Below, in pieces: positions 1 to 8,538 of a stretch of 50,343 nucleotides of DNA. The DNA is from Anaerolineaceae bacterium 4572_78. Its GTDB lineage: Bacteria > Chloroflexota > Anaerolineae > 4572-78. Position 1 is the stretch's first letter. Each line of letters begins with the position of its first letter. Location: assembly GCA_002084875.1 (NCBI GenBank), contig NBMH01000047.1, positions 1 through 50,343 of the forward strand, written 5' to 3'. The notes beneath the pieces are model-generated. The model did not search any database. It was not told the DNA's origin and worked only from the letters and a program-made list of their open reading frames with translations. Position numbers and translations under genes: made by a program.

Positions 1-607
1 CCATGCTTTCAATTCGACATAGAACTGCTAATTCATTATCATTTTTACCGTTGGATGAATAGTTAGTAATATGTTGTAATTGTTTAGACGAAAAAATGTT
101 ATGGGTTTTTTCTAATGCAGATGATAATTTACTTTGTTGATTTTTGAGATTTTCTATTTCTTGCTGTTGTGCTTGATGTTGTACTACTTGCTGACGCTGT
201 TGTTGATGTTGTGGTTGATTTTTTATCTTCTTTGCCATTTCATATAATTTTGCCGAAATATCTTTTAATTTTGTAGAAACGGATAAACTTATTTCTTCTC
301 CATGATTTTCATCCTGACCATGTGTCTCCTGAATAAACCTATCATCGCAAACCAAAAACTCAAGTTTAATCACCTTTTCACCATCATCATCCTTTTGAAA
401 ATGCTGGAGAATATTTTGTAGGTATGGGAACCGCTTTTCATTACTTGAACAGTGTAACAAAATGAAAATCAGTTGTAGAAAAGTGCTTTTTCCACCGCCA
501 TTTTGACTGCCCAAAGGAAAAGTACGGGGTGTAAATTCTTTTTCAAAAGTAATATCAACATTTTTCAAGACCCGATATTTTGGGATTTGTACCCGAAGTA
601 AGTGCAT
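1..607 (-). CDS. AAA family ATPase, N-terminal part (runs off window)
   Basis: An uninterrupted reading frame of 202 codons runs from an ATG at 607 off the left edge, so only the N-terminus is visible. A GAGG ribosome site sits just upstream of the ATG. Residues 1-20 form a beta-rich start, followed by a Walker A motif (GSQNGGGKST) at about residues 30-40, as in RecF/SMC-like or OLD-like AAA ATPases. After about residue 120 the sequence becomes very Gln-rich (many Q and QQ) and probably coiled coil, as in SMC-type proteins where a long helical insert separates Walker A from Walker B. Walker B and signature motifs lie outside the window. No neighbour identifies a partner, so the role (DNA repair, defence or other) cannot be given. 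Confidence 0.75.
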   Translation of the reverse strand, partial: MHLLRVQIPKYRVLKNVDITFEKEFTPRTFPLGSQNGGGKSTFLQLIFILLHCSSNEKRFPYLQNILQHFQKDDDGEKVIKLEFLVCDDRFIQETHGQDENHGEEISLSVSTKLKDISAKLYEMAKKIKNQPQHQQQRQQVVQHQAQQQEIENLKNQQSKLSSALEKTHNIFSSKQLQHITNYSSNGKNDNELAVLCRIESM

Positions 608-722
608 TTTATCCTCGCATGAAAAGCTACATGAAAAATCAAAATAAATATTGGTTTTGCCTGTGGCATGTAGAGATAGGTCTAGGACCTACCTCTACAA
701 ACAGGATTAAAATCTACATGTT

Positions 723-1403
723 TTATGCAGTTGCCGACGGCATTTGACTAACGGCATTAACAATAACACGGGCTATTGTATCAACATTCCATTTACCAGT
801 ATTGAGTACCATGTGATATGGTGTTGCATCAGGCACATCAAGGTCATAAAACCTTTTGACGTAGGTCGCCATTGCTCTATCACGTTCGCGAACCAAGTTT
901 TCTGCTTCAATATATCCAAGACTTTGCACTGCTTGAATAGTTTTAATACGTTTCTCAAGCGGAGCAACGACACGAACATGTAACACATCTGGTTCATCTG
1001 CCAGAATCATCTGCCCCCCTCGCCCAACAATTATTAAGTTACCATGCTTGTAAGCGGCCCGAACAGTTGAACGCACAATATCAACTGCTTGCCCTGCATC
1101 CAATGCTTGTATAATACGGGTACGTTCTCCTGAAGGTTGCCGAATCCAGTGTGAAATTTCTTTCACGGTTCTTTTTTCACCTCGCAACTCACCAAATAAA
1201 TCCGTAAACCGTTCTAAAAAACCTTGAGATTTATAATCAGATTCCGAATAATCAATAATTTCAGATTCTGATAAACCTGCTTCATGAGCAACGTTAGCCA
1301 TCAATTTCTTATCGAAAATGCGATAGCCTAACATTTCAGCTAAACGTATAGCGACTATATTACCGCCGCTACCGTACTGACGAGAAATTGTAATAACAGC
1401 CAT
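723..1403 (-). CDS. Cytidylate kinase-like family protein
   Basis: 226 residues. It opens with a short strand and ISRQYGSGGN, the P-loop variant of the cytidylate-kinase-like family, then RLAEMLGYRIFDKKLM, matching the usual 'G-x-R-x-F-D-K-x-L' stretch. A second nucleotide-binding core lies near residues 120-130 (IIVGRGGQMIL), followed by HVRVVAPLEKRI. Members are about 200-230 residues, so this looks full length. The expected reaction is phosphate transfer to a (d)CMP-like substrate in the cytosol, but the true substrate of this branch is not established and it is distinct from canonical Cmk. AAGGAGG lies just before the ATG. A promoter-like pair sits upstream at 1443-1471. It is probably transcribed alone, since the gap to the next gene is 173 bases. 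Confidence 0.8.
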   Translation of the reverse strand: MAVITISRQYGSGGNIVAIRLAEMLGYRIFDKKLMANVAHEAGLSESEIIDYSESDYKSQGFLERFTDLFGELRGEKRTVKEISHWIRQPSGERTRIIQALDAGQAVDIVRSTVRAAYKHGNLIIVGRGGQMILADEPDVLHVRVVAPLEKRIKTIQAVQSLGYIEAENLVRERDRAMATYVKRFYDLDVPDATPYHMVLNTGKWNVDTIARVIVNAVSQMPSATA

Positions 1404-1442
1404 TTTTTTCCTCCTTAACTATATATATTAGACATACGTAGT

Positions 1443-1471
1443 ATTGTAGCACTATTGTGCATAATCCACAA
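1443..1471 (-). promoter_or_regulatory. Possible sigma-70 promoter for the cytidylate-kinase-like gene
   Basis: On the minus strand TTGTGG (1471-1466) is followed after 17 bases by TACAAT (1448-1443), about 40 bases upstream of the ATG. The -10 is strong and the -35 weak. Confidence 0.45.
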
Positions 1472-1576
1472 TTTTCTGATAACAATTTCATTCTTTTAAA
1501 TCATTCATTTCTAACGTATTTTCAAACAGTTCGCCGCTAGTCATGATAAATATAATGCGTTTCCAATCTTGGCTAA

Positions 1577-2710
1577 TTATGGGTGAGGTGAACGGTTAAC
1601 ATAATACCATGCCGCTAACAACGATAAAACAGGGTAAGCAAAATCAAGCCAGACTACTTCCATGTGCCAAATCACTCTACTAAACGGAAACCAACCTGTC
1701 AAGTTTATCACTAATCCAAGTTTCCAGTTTTTGTAGGCAACATACATAATTACAGGAATAAGCAAAATGTAATGATACCCCATTGCATACGTTGAGAAAA
1801 CAATATTTGTGGCAATAGCTAGAATAAAACTGTTGTAATTAAAACCTGTTTCATAAACTAATTTTGCGAAGGTAATAAGTGCAATAATGGCTAATATAAT
1901 TGGTATCCAACTCGGAATATGCCAATATTCAGTAATTCGCCATATCGTAATTTTTACAAAATTAAGCGGGGGACGAGTTTGGTATTGTTGAATCCAACGT
2001 AAAGGCCAATCAAATCCGACCAAAAATCCTGACAGAATTATTGCTAACACTGGCAAACTCACTACCTGAATCAACTTTGACAAATGCCAATGGCGAATGC
2101 CGTAAAAAAATAACAGTGTCAGCAGGATGATATTTTGTGGCTTGATAGACATCATTAGCAGAGCAAACGATAATACCCATCCCGATTGAGCAATAATAGC
2201 ATACAAACCAAGTCCTACTCCAAACAGCACTATCGCATCAAGTTGTCCACGTATCAGAAAATCCACTATGTGGAGATTGAGTAATGCCAATATAACTGTA
2301 TACAAAGGAAAATTAGTGTGTTGACGTACTATGTGAATGGTGGCGAAAATGCATGCCAATGACATAATAATGAAAATCGTTTGTGCAATTTTTAATGGTA
2401 GGTAAGTGTATGGAATAAACAAGAATAATGTCCATGGCAAGTTGTAAAAATTGGGGCTAGAGCCATCATACAAAATGGTTGTCCCTTCTCGCCACCCCTC
2501 AGCAGTATGATAAAAAATCGGGAAATCGGCGGTTATGGGAAAGTATTGATGCAGGATGATGGTGAAGATAAAAAATGTAAAAATCCCTACAATCCATGAA
2601 ATCCATGATGATATGTGTTTTGATTGGCGATAGTATTCAATTAACATACACATTGTTAGTCTGGTAGTAAACATTCGGCATGTGGCATGATAACATGTGC
2701 GGTCATACAC
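1577..2710 (-). CDS. DUF2029/GT87-type polytopic membrane glycosyltransferase
   Basis: 377 residues with about 9-10 hydrophobic segments. The first membrane segment (WIVGIFTFFIFTIILH) is followed by an outside loop with DFPIFYHTAEGWREG, the Asp-containing loop typical of GT-C enzymes of the GT87/DUF2029 type ('D-x-x-x-Y-Y-x-A-x-x-x-x-x-G'). It also has the NLPWTLFLFIPYTYLP stretch seen in these proteins. The family uses polyprenyl-phosphate sugars to glycosylate envelope acceptors at the outer face of the membrane. The start is uncertain: the first 21 residues (MYDRTCYHATC...) look non-native, and Met22 (base 2647) gives a more usual N-terminus, although neither has a clear ribosome site. A second, shorter relative is at 31974-32924. 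Confidence 0.6.
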   Translation of the reverse strand: MYDRTCYHATCRMFTTRLTMCMLIEYYRQSKHISSWISWIVGIFTFFIFTIILHQYFPITADFPIFYHTAEGWREGTTILYDGSSPNFYNLPWTLFLFIPYTYLPLKIAQTIFIIMSLACIFATIHIVRQHTNFPLYTVILALLNLHIVDFLIRGQLDAIVLFGVGLGLYAIIAQSGWVLSFALLMMSIKPQNIILLTLLFFYGIRHWHLSKLIQVVSLPVLAIILSGFLVGFDWPLRWIQQYQTRPPLNFVKITIWRITEYWHIPSWIPIILAIIALITFAKLVYETGFNYNSFILAIATNIVFSTYAMGYHYILLIPVIMYVAYKNWKLGLVINLTGWFPFSRVIWHMEVVWLDFAYPVLSLLAAWYYVNRSPHP

Positions 2711-2716
2711 AATTTG

Positions 2717-3124
2717 TTATTTGCTGACATGCTCACGCAAAATATCCACCAAACTCATAGCACTAAATGGCTTTGTGATGTAGTCACTTGCTCCCATTTC
2801 TTTAGCATGTTTAGCTTCGCTCATTTGTCCCATAGCGGTTAGCATGATAATTGGTATATGAGCTAATTTGGGATTTTCTTTTACTATTGTCAAAAATTCA
2901 TAGCCGTTGATATTGGGCATGGAAATATCACATGTGATAATATCAGGAAGTATCTCATCCCTTTCCAACATTTCATCTAATATGTTCAAGGCGTTTTTTC
3001 CACTACCAGATTCAATAGGTACAAAACCAAATCCTTCTAGCATCCTACTAATGAGATGTACCATGTGAACTTCATCATCAATAACCATAACTCGAATTTT
3101 GTCTGACATGAATTTATCGTTCAT
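2717..3124 (-). CDS. Single-domain response regulator (receiver domain)
   Basis: 135 residues from the ATG at 3124, chosen because AAGGA lies seven bases upstream. An upstream in-frame ATG at 3184 would add 20 unlikely residues. It has a complete CheY-like receiver: acidic pair D16/D17, phospho-acceptor D66 in TCDISMP, T96 in MLTAMG and K118 in TKPF. There is no output domain, so it acts by protein contact, like CheY or PilG/PilH-type regulators. A STAS protein lies 173 bases upstream on the same strand, but no histidine kinase lies nearby. The stop is only six bases from the GT87 gene, so the two may share a transcript. Confidence 0.85.
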   Translation of the reverse strand: MNDKFMSDKIRVMVIDDEVHMVHLISRMLEGFGFVPIESGSGKNALNILDEMLERDEILPDIITCDISMPNINGYEFLTIVKENPKLAHIPIIMLTAMGQMSEAKHAKEMGASDYITKPFSAMSLVDILREHVSK

Positions 3125-3200
3125 GGGGTTTTCCTTCTTTATCAGGTAAATGGGGCTACCATACAAATATCTTAGGATTATCATATAACATTACTAACCA

Positions 3201-3254
3201 TAAGGAGTTCCAAACTGCATGAAACTTATATTATTCTACAGTTGGAACTCCTTA
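3201..3254. repeat. Inverted repeat with 16-17 base arms between response regulator and STAS genes
   Basis: TAAGGAGTTCCAAACTG (3201-3217) pairs with CAGTTGGAACTCCTTA (3239-3254) with one bulged base and a loop of about 21 bases. There is no U-run, so it is more likely a dispersed palindrome or a processing hairpin than a classical terminator. Confidence 0.5.
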
Positions 3255-3297
3255 CGATTAAATACCATCTATTTTACACTGCTATAATTGATGCAAG

Positions 3298-3633
3298 TTA
3301 GCCGCTACTTTTGGCTTCATCAACAGTATCAAATATTTGGAAAACACGGTCAAACATTGTTAACTCAAAGAGTAATTTTGCTTGTGATTGAGGAGCCGCT
3401 AATCGTAGATTTTGGGCATCACCACCGAACGTTTTAAGTCCTGAAACTAATGCGGCTAATCCCGAACTATCAATAAATGGTACACCACCCAAGTCAACAA
3501 TCAGTTGCTTGGCTCCTTTACTTGCTAAATCTCGGAAGGTTTGTTTTGCTAATTCTGCCGAACGTGCGTTTAATGCACCACTCAGTTTAACCAAATGGAC
3601 ACCACTTCCAACTTTGTCATTAGTAATTTCCAT
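3298..3633 (-). CDS. STAS-domain anti-sigma factor antagonist
   Basis: 111 residues, one STAS domain of normal size. The conserved loop FIDSSGLAAL (residues 54-63) carries the serine that SpoIIAA/RsbV-type proteins have phosphorylated by an anti-sigma kinase. Dephosphorylated protein binds the kinase and frees the sigma factor. The ribosome site GGAG lies about ten bases before the ATG. No RsbW-type kinase is in the window, but an alternative sigma factor lies at 33745-34665; a link is only a guess. The neighbouring single-domain response regulator suggests a shared signalling pathway. Confidence 0.85.
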   Translation of the reverse strand: MEITNDKVGSGVHLVKLSGALNARSAELAKQTFRDLASKGAKQLIVDLGGVPFIDSSGLAALVSGLKTFGGDAQNLRLAAPQSQAKLLFELTMFDRVFQIFDTVDEAKSSG

Positions 3634-3786
3634 GTTATGTTTTTCTCCTTAGAACATAAAATTTATAATAACTCCAACCCTCAGTTTACTCTTTTTTTGA
3701 AAATAGAGCAAACTGGCGTTATATTATAGAATTCCAGAAAATTTTCTGTTATATAGGGTAATGGACAGACCTGTCAGGTCTTTGTC

Positions 3787-5391
3787 TTAACCAAGTTGTA
3801 ACACCAAGCCTTCGTTTGGGTGAAGTTTTAAGTTGGACAAATCTATTGTGCCTGTCCGAGTCATATCTGTTGCTATAGCAATATTTGCTTGTTTTGCTAT
3901 CTGGCTAAAATCAAGTGCATGTTCATCTGAAGCAAGATTTAGCACAACAAGAAAGTGATTTGCATGTGGTGCGGTTCGCAAATAGGCAAATACATCATCT
4001 GCTTTTACATCTACAGATTGATAATCTCCAACACACAAGGCTGGTTCATTTTGTCGAAGGTTTGTCAGTGTCTTAAAAAAATTAAGCATTGAAGTAGACA
4101 CAGATTCTTGGTTTTTTACATTACATTTTTTGTAATCGCCAACAGGTAACCATGTCTTTACACCTTCTTCAGAAAAACCTGCGTTTGGACTATTATCCCA
4201 CTGCATGGGGGTTCGCTCAGGGTCGCGTCCTTGCGTATCAGCAATTTCAGGCTGATTTACGGCGGGAGGGTCTTGTATCATGTCAAGCGGGATTTTAACA
4301 TCTACCATGCCAATCTCTTCGCCATAGTAAAAAGTTGGCGTGCCGCGTAAGGTGAGAAGCAACATGTTTGCTACCCGTGCTTGTTCGATGCCAATACGAG
4401 TGGCTATACGGTGTTTGTCATGATTTCCTAGTACCCAATTTGCCCATGCTCCTTCAGGCAACATGGATTCATAAGCATCAACTGCTTTACGAATAGTTTG
4501 AGCGTCCCATTCCATGTTGATAAGTTGAAAATTGAACGGTAGATGACATTCATCGTCATTACCGTAATATTTCATCAAGTCTTCATTTGGCAAATATGTC
4601 TCACCGACTATTACTCGTTCATCATATTTATCAAAGACAGCTCGCATTTGATGGATAATGTCATGCACTTCGGGATGATTTTGACGGCGGATTAATTTGT
4701 ACTTACCAAATGGCACTATCCCATCCCAATCGGGATTAAGTGGCTCATCACGCAACTGTTCATCCTTAATGAGAAGTGTAATGACATCTACTCGAAAACC
4801 ATCCACTCCTTTATCAAGCCAAAAACGAATTACATCAAGCATGGCAGGTAACACTTCAGGATTACGGTAGTTTAGTTCGGGTTGTTGGGTAACGAACTGA
4901 TGAAGGTAATATTGTCCTGTCTTTTCATCGAATGTCCAAGCCGGTCCACCAAAAAAACTAAGCCAGTTATTTGGAGGTCCGCCGTCGGCAGCAGGGTCAC
5001 GCCATATATACCAATCACGTTTGGGATTGTCCCGACTACTGCGGCTTTCGATAAACCATGCATGCTCATCAGATGTATGGTTGGGTACAAGGTCAAGGAT
5101 GAGTTTCAAGTCACGGGCATGCATTTCTTTCAAAAGACGGTCTAAATCATCCATTGTGCCAAACATGGGATGAATCCCTTTGTAATCTGACACATCATAA
5201 CCAAAGTCGTGCATGGGTGAGGGATAGATGGGAGATATCCAAATCCCTTCAATATTTAAACTCTTGAGATAATCCAAACGCTGGATAATACCTGGTAAAT
5301 CACCTACACCATCGTTATTACTATCTTGAAACGAACGGGGATAAATTTGATAAATAATTCCTTTTTGCCACCATTGATAATGGTTTGTCAT
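3787..5391 (-). CDS. GH13 alpha-glucosidase (oligo-1,6-glucosidase type)
   Basis: 534 residues, normal for the family and complete. It hydrolyses terminal alpha-glucosidic bonds of short oligosaccharides. All GH13 signatures are present: region I DLVPNH (100-105), nucleophile D202 in GFRVDVI, acid/base E264 in VGETY and transition-state D325 in LGNHDKH. The residue after the nucleophile is Val203. In this subfamily Val there goes with alpha-1,6 activity and Ala/Thr with maltase activity, so an isomaltose-type substrate is inferred. There is no signal peptide, so it acts in the cytosol on imported sugar, fitting the transporter at 8.5-13 kb. The ribosome site (AAGGAGG) precedes the ATG at 5391. 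The cytoplasmic Uma2-like gene upstream is separated by 47 bases. Confidence 0.93.
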   Translation of the reverse strand: MTNHYQWWQKGIIYQIYPRSFQDSNNDGVGDLPGIIQRLDYLKSLNIEGIWISPIYPSPMHDFGYDVSDYKGIHPMFGTMDDLDRLLKEMHARDLKLILDLVPNHTSDEHAWFIESRSSRDNPKRDWYIWRDPAADGGPPNNWLSFFGGPAWTFDEKTGQYYLHQFVTQQPELNYRNPEVLPAMLDVIRFWLDKGVDGFRVDVITLLIKDEQLRDEPLNPDWDGIVPFGKYKLIRRQNHPEVHDIIHQMRAVFDKYDERVIVGETYLPNEDLMKYYGNDDECHLPFNFQLINMEWDAQTIRKAVDAYESMLPEGAWANWVLGNHDKHRIATRIGIEQARVANMLLLTLRGTPTFYYGEEIGMVDVKIPLDMIQDPPAVNQPEIADTQGRDPERTPMQWDNSPNAGFSEEGVKTWLPVGDYKKCNVKNQESVSTSMLNFFKTLTNLRQNEPALCVGDYQSVDVKADDVFAYLRTAPHANHFLVVLNLASDEHALDFSQIAKQANIAIATDMTRTGTIDLSNLKLHPNEGLVLQLG

Positions 5392-5438
5392 AAAAGTTAC
5401 CTCCTTATTTTTTAAAAGCTAATTTCCTATCGAAAATT

Positions 5439-5852
5439 TCATTCAAACAAATCTTTTAAGTGAAAACGGATGTTGAGGGTTTCGTCAATGACATCGCCTG
5501 ATGAAAAAGATTGTTTTTCTTTAGGTGAATGGCAAACAACAATGATATTTGGAAACGGCTCAACTAACCAACATGATTTGATGCCCGACTCGAAATATAT
5601 CTCAAATTTATTGATAATTTCATTGATGCTTTGTGTAGGAGAAATCACCTCTATAACCATTTCAGGCATTTCAGTCATTTTGATAGTATCCCTAAACCAA
5701 TCAGTTTGCCTTTTGGGATACAAAGCAATATCAGGTACATAATCTTTGCCATCAATGCTCAAAGTCAACTCGGAATGAACATTGTATTGCTCAAATCGAG
5801 ACAATTTGTTAATTAATCTTGCTTGAATAAGTGAATGATTAAATGAAGGCAT
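5439..5852 (-). CDS. Uma2 family (DUF820) putative endonuclease
   Basis: 137 residues from the ATG at 5852, chosen for AAGGAG just upstream. A longer in-frame start at 5900 lacks such a site. The core matches the Uma2 restriction-endonuclease-like fold: VPDIALYPKR (the PD of the PD-(D/E)xK motif), then MVIEVISPTQS (the E), then the K of INKFEIYFESGIKSCWLVEP. Uma2 proteins are abundant in cyanobacteria and Chloroflexota, often in many copies; their function is unknown. At about 137 residues it is shorter than the usual 180-200, missing most of the N-terminal helical part. The gene is divergent from GH3 on the other strand. Confidence 0.75.
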   Translation of the reverse strand: MPSFNHSLIQARLINKLSRFEQYNVHSELTLSIDGKDYVPDIALYPKRQTDWFRDTIKMTEMPEMVIEVISPTQSINEIINKFEIYFESGIKSCWLVEPFPNIIVVCHSPKEKQSFSSGDVIDETLNIRFHLKDLFE

Positions 5853-5908
5853 TATTAACTCCTTATTTTTTAGTTGACGACACCACAACATCATTACCAC
5901 ATAAACTT

Positions 5909-6001
5909 GGTGATTACATTTCAGACTATTATCATTAAACGAATCAATTTTACAACACTTATTTTTTTTGGCAAATTCACAAACTAATTTTTAGAATTCA
6001 A
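5909..6001. repeat. Dispersed AT-rich repeat, copy 1 (about 92 bp)
   Basis: It aligns over its whole length with 13921-14012. Shared blocks include CATTTCAGAC, CAATTTTACAACACTTATTT and ACAAACTAATTTT, with scattered substitutions and small indels. It ends a few bases before the GH3 promoter. There is no coding potential. Confidence 0.8.
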
Positions 6002-6005
6002 TTTT

Positions 6006-6034
6006 TTGACCTATACAAAAAATAGGCATAAAAT
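6006..6034 (+). promoter_or_regulatory. Sigma-70 promoter of the GH3 gene
   Basis: TTGACC (6006-6011), a 17-base spacer, then TAAAAT (6029-6034): five of six matches in each box. It lies 20 bases before the start codon with a GGAGG-type ribosome site between, so the 5' leader is short and leaves no room for a riboswitch. Confidence 0.7.
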
Positions 6035-6054
6035 GATATTTTCGGAGGATAATC

Positions 6055-8406
6055 ATGAACACAAAAATCAAACAATTACTTAATCAAATGATATTAAAAG
6101 AAAAAATCGCCATGTTAGCTGGAAGCGACTTTTGGAGAACGATGCCGATTGAACGGCTCGGGATTCCTGCTATCAAGGTTTCTGATGGACCAAATGGTGT
6201 AAGAGGTAGTCAATCAACGGGCAAGAAAACATCCGCTTGTTTCCCATGTGGTACTGCATTGGCTTCGACATGGAATATCGAATTAATTGAAAAAGTCGGT
6301 GTTGCCCTTGCCGAAGAATTAAAAAGAAAAAACGCCACAATTTTGCTGGCACCAACCGTCAACATTCATCGTTCACCTTTGGCGGGGCGTAATTTCGAAT
6401 GTTTTTCCGAAGACCCTTATTTAACTGGCCGCATGGCAGTAGCATACATTAACGGTGTACAAAGTCAAGGAGTCGGGACATGCATCAAACATTTTGTCTG
6501 CAATGATTCTGAATTTGAACGAAGTAGCATTAGCTCCGAATTGCATGACAGGGCATTGCGGGAAATTTACCTACTACCGTTCCAGATTGCCATTAAGGAG
6601 TCTCGACCTTGGATGGTCATGTCAGCTTACAATAAAGTAAATGGTACGTATTGTAGTGAGCATCCCTATTTGTTGAATGACATTCTCAAAAATGAGTGGG
6701 GATTTGATGGAGTTGTTATCTCTGATTGGTTCGGCACATACAGCCATGAAGTTGCCAAATGGGGTTTGGATTTGGAAATGCCAGGCACCGCTCGTTGGAT
6801 GAACGATAAAATTATGGAAATGGTCGAATCAGGTCAGGTAAGCCAAGCTGTGATTGATGATAAAGTCCGCCGCTTGCTATGTGTGATTGAAAAAGCAAAT
6901 TCATTTGAACATGTTGACTTGTCAGCCGAATCAGAAAAAGCAATAGATAATCCCGCACATCGGCAAGTAATTCGTGAGGCGGCATGTGAAGGAATTATCA
7001 TGCTGAAAAATGATAGTGATGTATTACCACTCAATCCCGAAAAGTTAAACCATATTGCGGTCATCGGTATGAACGCCAAATATCCCCAAATTCATGGCGG
7101 GGGAAGTGCGGCTGTATCTGCTCATTATATCGTTTCACCGTTGGAAGGAATTACAAATCGCGTGGGTGATGCGGCACAAGTCAGCTATGCTTTTGGGTGT
7201 CCCATACACAAACTTTTGCCACTTGTTAATATGAAACTGACTAAATCAACCCATGCAAAAGATAATGGATTAACCATCGAGTTTTTCAACAATCAGGATT
7301 TAGAAGGCGACCCTGTTTATACCGACATCATTTTAACTAGTGCGATGATGTGGCTTGATAACTTGCCTTCGAATGTTAATCCTGATGCATTTTCTGCTCG
7401 CATAACAGGAATATTCGTTCCTGAAGAGACAGGTAAACACACATTCAGTCTGGTTAGTGCTGGTGTCAAGCGTCTGTTTATTGATGATATACGAGTTGAG
7501 TACAGTTCAAGAGATACCACCCAATGGCGTTTAATACGGATTGGGTGTCTGCCACCCATTTCAGCTACCGCAATTGAAGATGCATGCGAGTTGGCAAAAC
7601 AATCGGATGTGGCGATTGTGGTAGTCGGGTTGACCAGTGAATGGGAAAGAGAAGGACTTGACCGAATTGACATGGAATTGCCTGGCGAACAGGTCAAATT
7701 AATTGAATCAATAGCAAGTGCTAACAAAAATACGATTGTTATTGTCAATGCTGGCTCACCGATTCACATGGCATGGCTTGATAAAGTACCTGCCGTTATG
7801 CAAGCATGGTATCTTGGACAGGAGGCGGGAAATGCCATCGCCGATATTATTTTCGGTAATGTCAATCCTTCAGGAAAATTACCGACCACATTCCCAAAAC
7901 GGATTCAAGATAATCCCGCATATATCAACTATCCTGGTGAAAATGGCAAAGTTTATTACGGCGAAGGTATTTTTGTCGGTTATCGTTATTATGATAAAAA
8001 GGACATTGAGCCGTTATTCCCGTTCGGACATGGTTTGTCTTATACCACATTTACCTATCATGATATAACTATTGATAAGACAGAATATAATCTTCATGAT
8101 GACATTCAAATTAGTATTGAGATTGAAAATACAGGGCATTGCTTTGGTAAGGAAGTGGTGCAGTTGTATATCCGTGATGTGGAATCTAGCATGATACGAC
8201 CCGAAAAGGAATTGAAAGGATTTGTCAAAGTGGCATTAGAATCTGGTGAAAAGAAAACCATTACGTTTAATCTTAATCATAAATCGTTATCATTTTATGA
8301 CCCATCTAAGAAAGAATGGGTTGCCGAAGCGGGCATGTATGAAATATTAGTTGGCAGTTCTTCTCATGACATTCGTTTGAAAGAGGGTTTCGAGTTGATT
8401 TCGTAA
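6055..8406 (+). CDS. GH3 beta-glucosidase with shortened PA14 domain
   Basis: 783 residues. It cleaves terminal beta-glucosyl residues of oligosaccharides. The N-terminal barrel has KHFVCNDSEFER (145-156) and nucleophile D224 in VISDWFGTY. The alpha/beta domain has LTSEWEREGLDR (526-537), whose Glu533 is the likely acid/base, and ends with the fibronectin-III-like domain (about 660-783). A PA14 domain starts at about 405, but after RLFIDD (473-478) the text jumps to IRVEYSS and then to RLIRIGCLPPIS. About 40-60 residues of PA14 normally lie there; well-known PA14-containing homologues are about 845 residues long. The break keeps the frame. PA14 shapes the active-site rim, so substrate choice may change while the catalytic residues remain. 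There is no signal peptide. It has its own promoter and GGAGG site. Confidence 0.9.
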   Translation: MNTKIKQLLNQMILKEKIAMLAGSDFWRTMPIERLGIPAIKVSDGPNGVRGSQSTGKKTSACFPCGTALASTWNIELIEKVGVALAEELKRKNATILLAPTVNIHRSPLAGRNFECFSEDPYLTGRMAVAYINGVQSQGVGTCIKHFVCNDSEFERSSISSELHDRALREIYLLPFQIAIKESRPWMVMSAYNKVNGTYCSEHPYLLNDILKNEWGFDGVVISDWFGTYSHEVAKWGLDLEMPGTARWMNDKIMEMVESGQVSQAVIDDKVRRLLCVIEKANSFEHVDLSAESEKAIDNPAHRQVIREAACEGIIMLKNDSDVLPLNPEKLNHIAVIGMNAKYPQIHGGGSAAVSAHYIVSPLEGITNRVGDAAQVSYAFGCPIHKLLPLVNMKLTKSTHAKDNGLTIEFFNNQDLEGDPVYTDIILTSAMMWLDNLPSNVNPDAFSARITGIFVPEETGKHTFSLVSAGVKRLFIDDIRVEYSSRDTTQWRLIRIGCLPPISATAIEDACELAKQSDVAIVVVGLTSEWEREGLDRIDMELPGEQVKLIESIASANKNTIVIVNAGSPIHMAWLDKVPAVMQAWYLGQEAGNAIADIIFGNVNPSGKLPTTFPKRIQDNPAYINYPGENGKVYYGEGIFVGYRYYDKKDIEPLFPFGHGLSYTTFTYHDITIDKTEYNLHDDIQISIEIENTGHCFGKEVVQLYIRDVESSMIRPEKELKGFVKVALESGEKKTITFNLNHKSLSFYDPSKKEWVAEAGMYEILVGSSSHDIRLKEGFELIS

Positions 8407-8471
8407 AATTTTTAGTAGCCGCAATTTGGCTATCCACTTAAAAAATGAAGGTATTATTGATTCCTTTCACA

Positions 8472-8499
8472 GTAGGGGCAACCACAAGGATGCCCCTAC
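8472..8499. terminator. Hairpin between convergent GH3 and malG genes
   Basis: GTAGGGGCA (8472-8480) and TGCCCCTAC (8491-8499) form a 9-bp stem between two converging genes. It belongs to the GTAGGGGC...GCCCCTAC palindromes scattered through the window, so a terminator role is inferred from position; there is no clear U-run. Confidence 0.4.
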
Positions 8500-8538
8500 A
8501 TAAGTCATTTAGTTTAAACCTTTTTAAACCGAGAGAAA

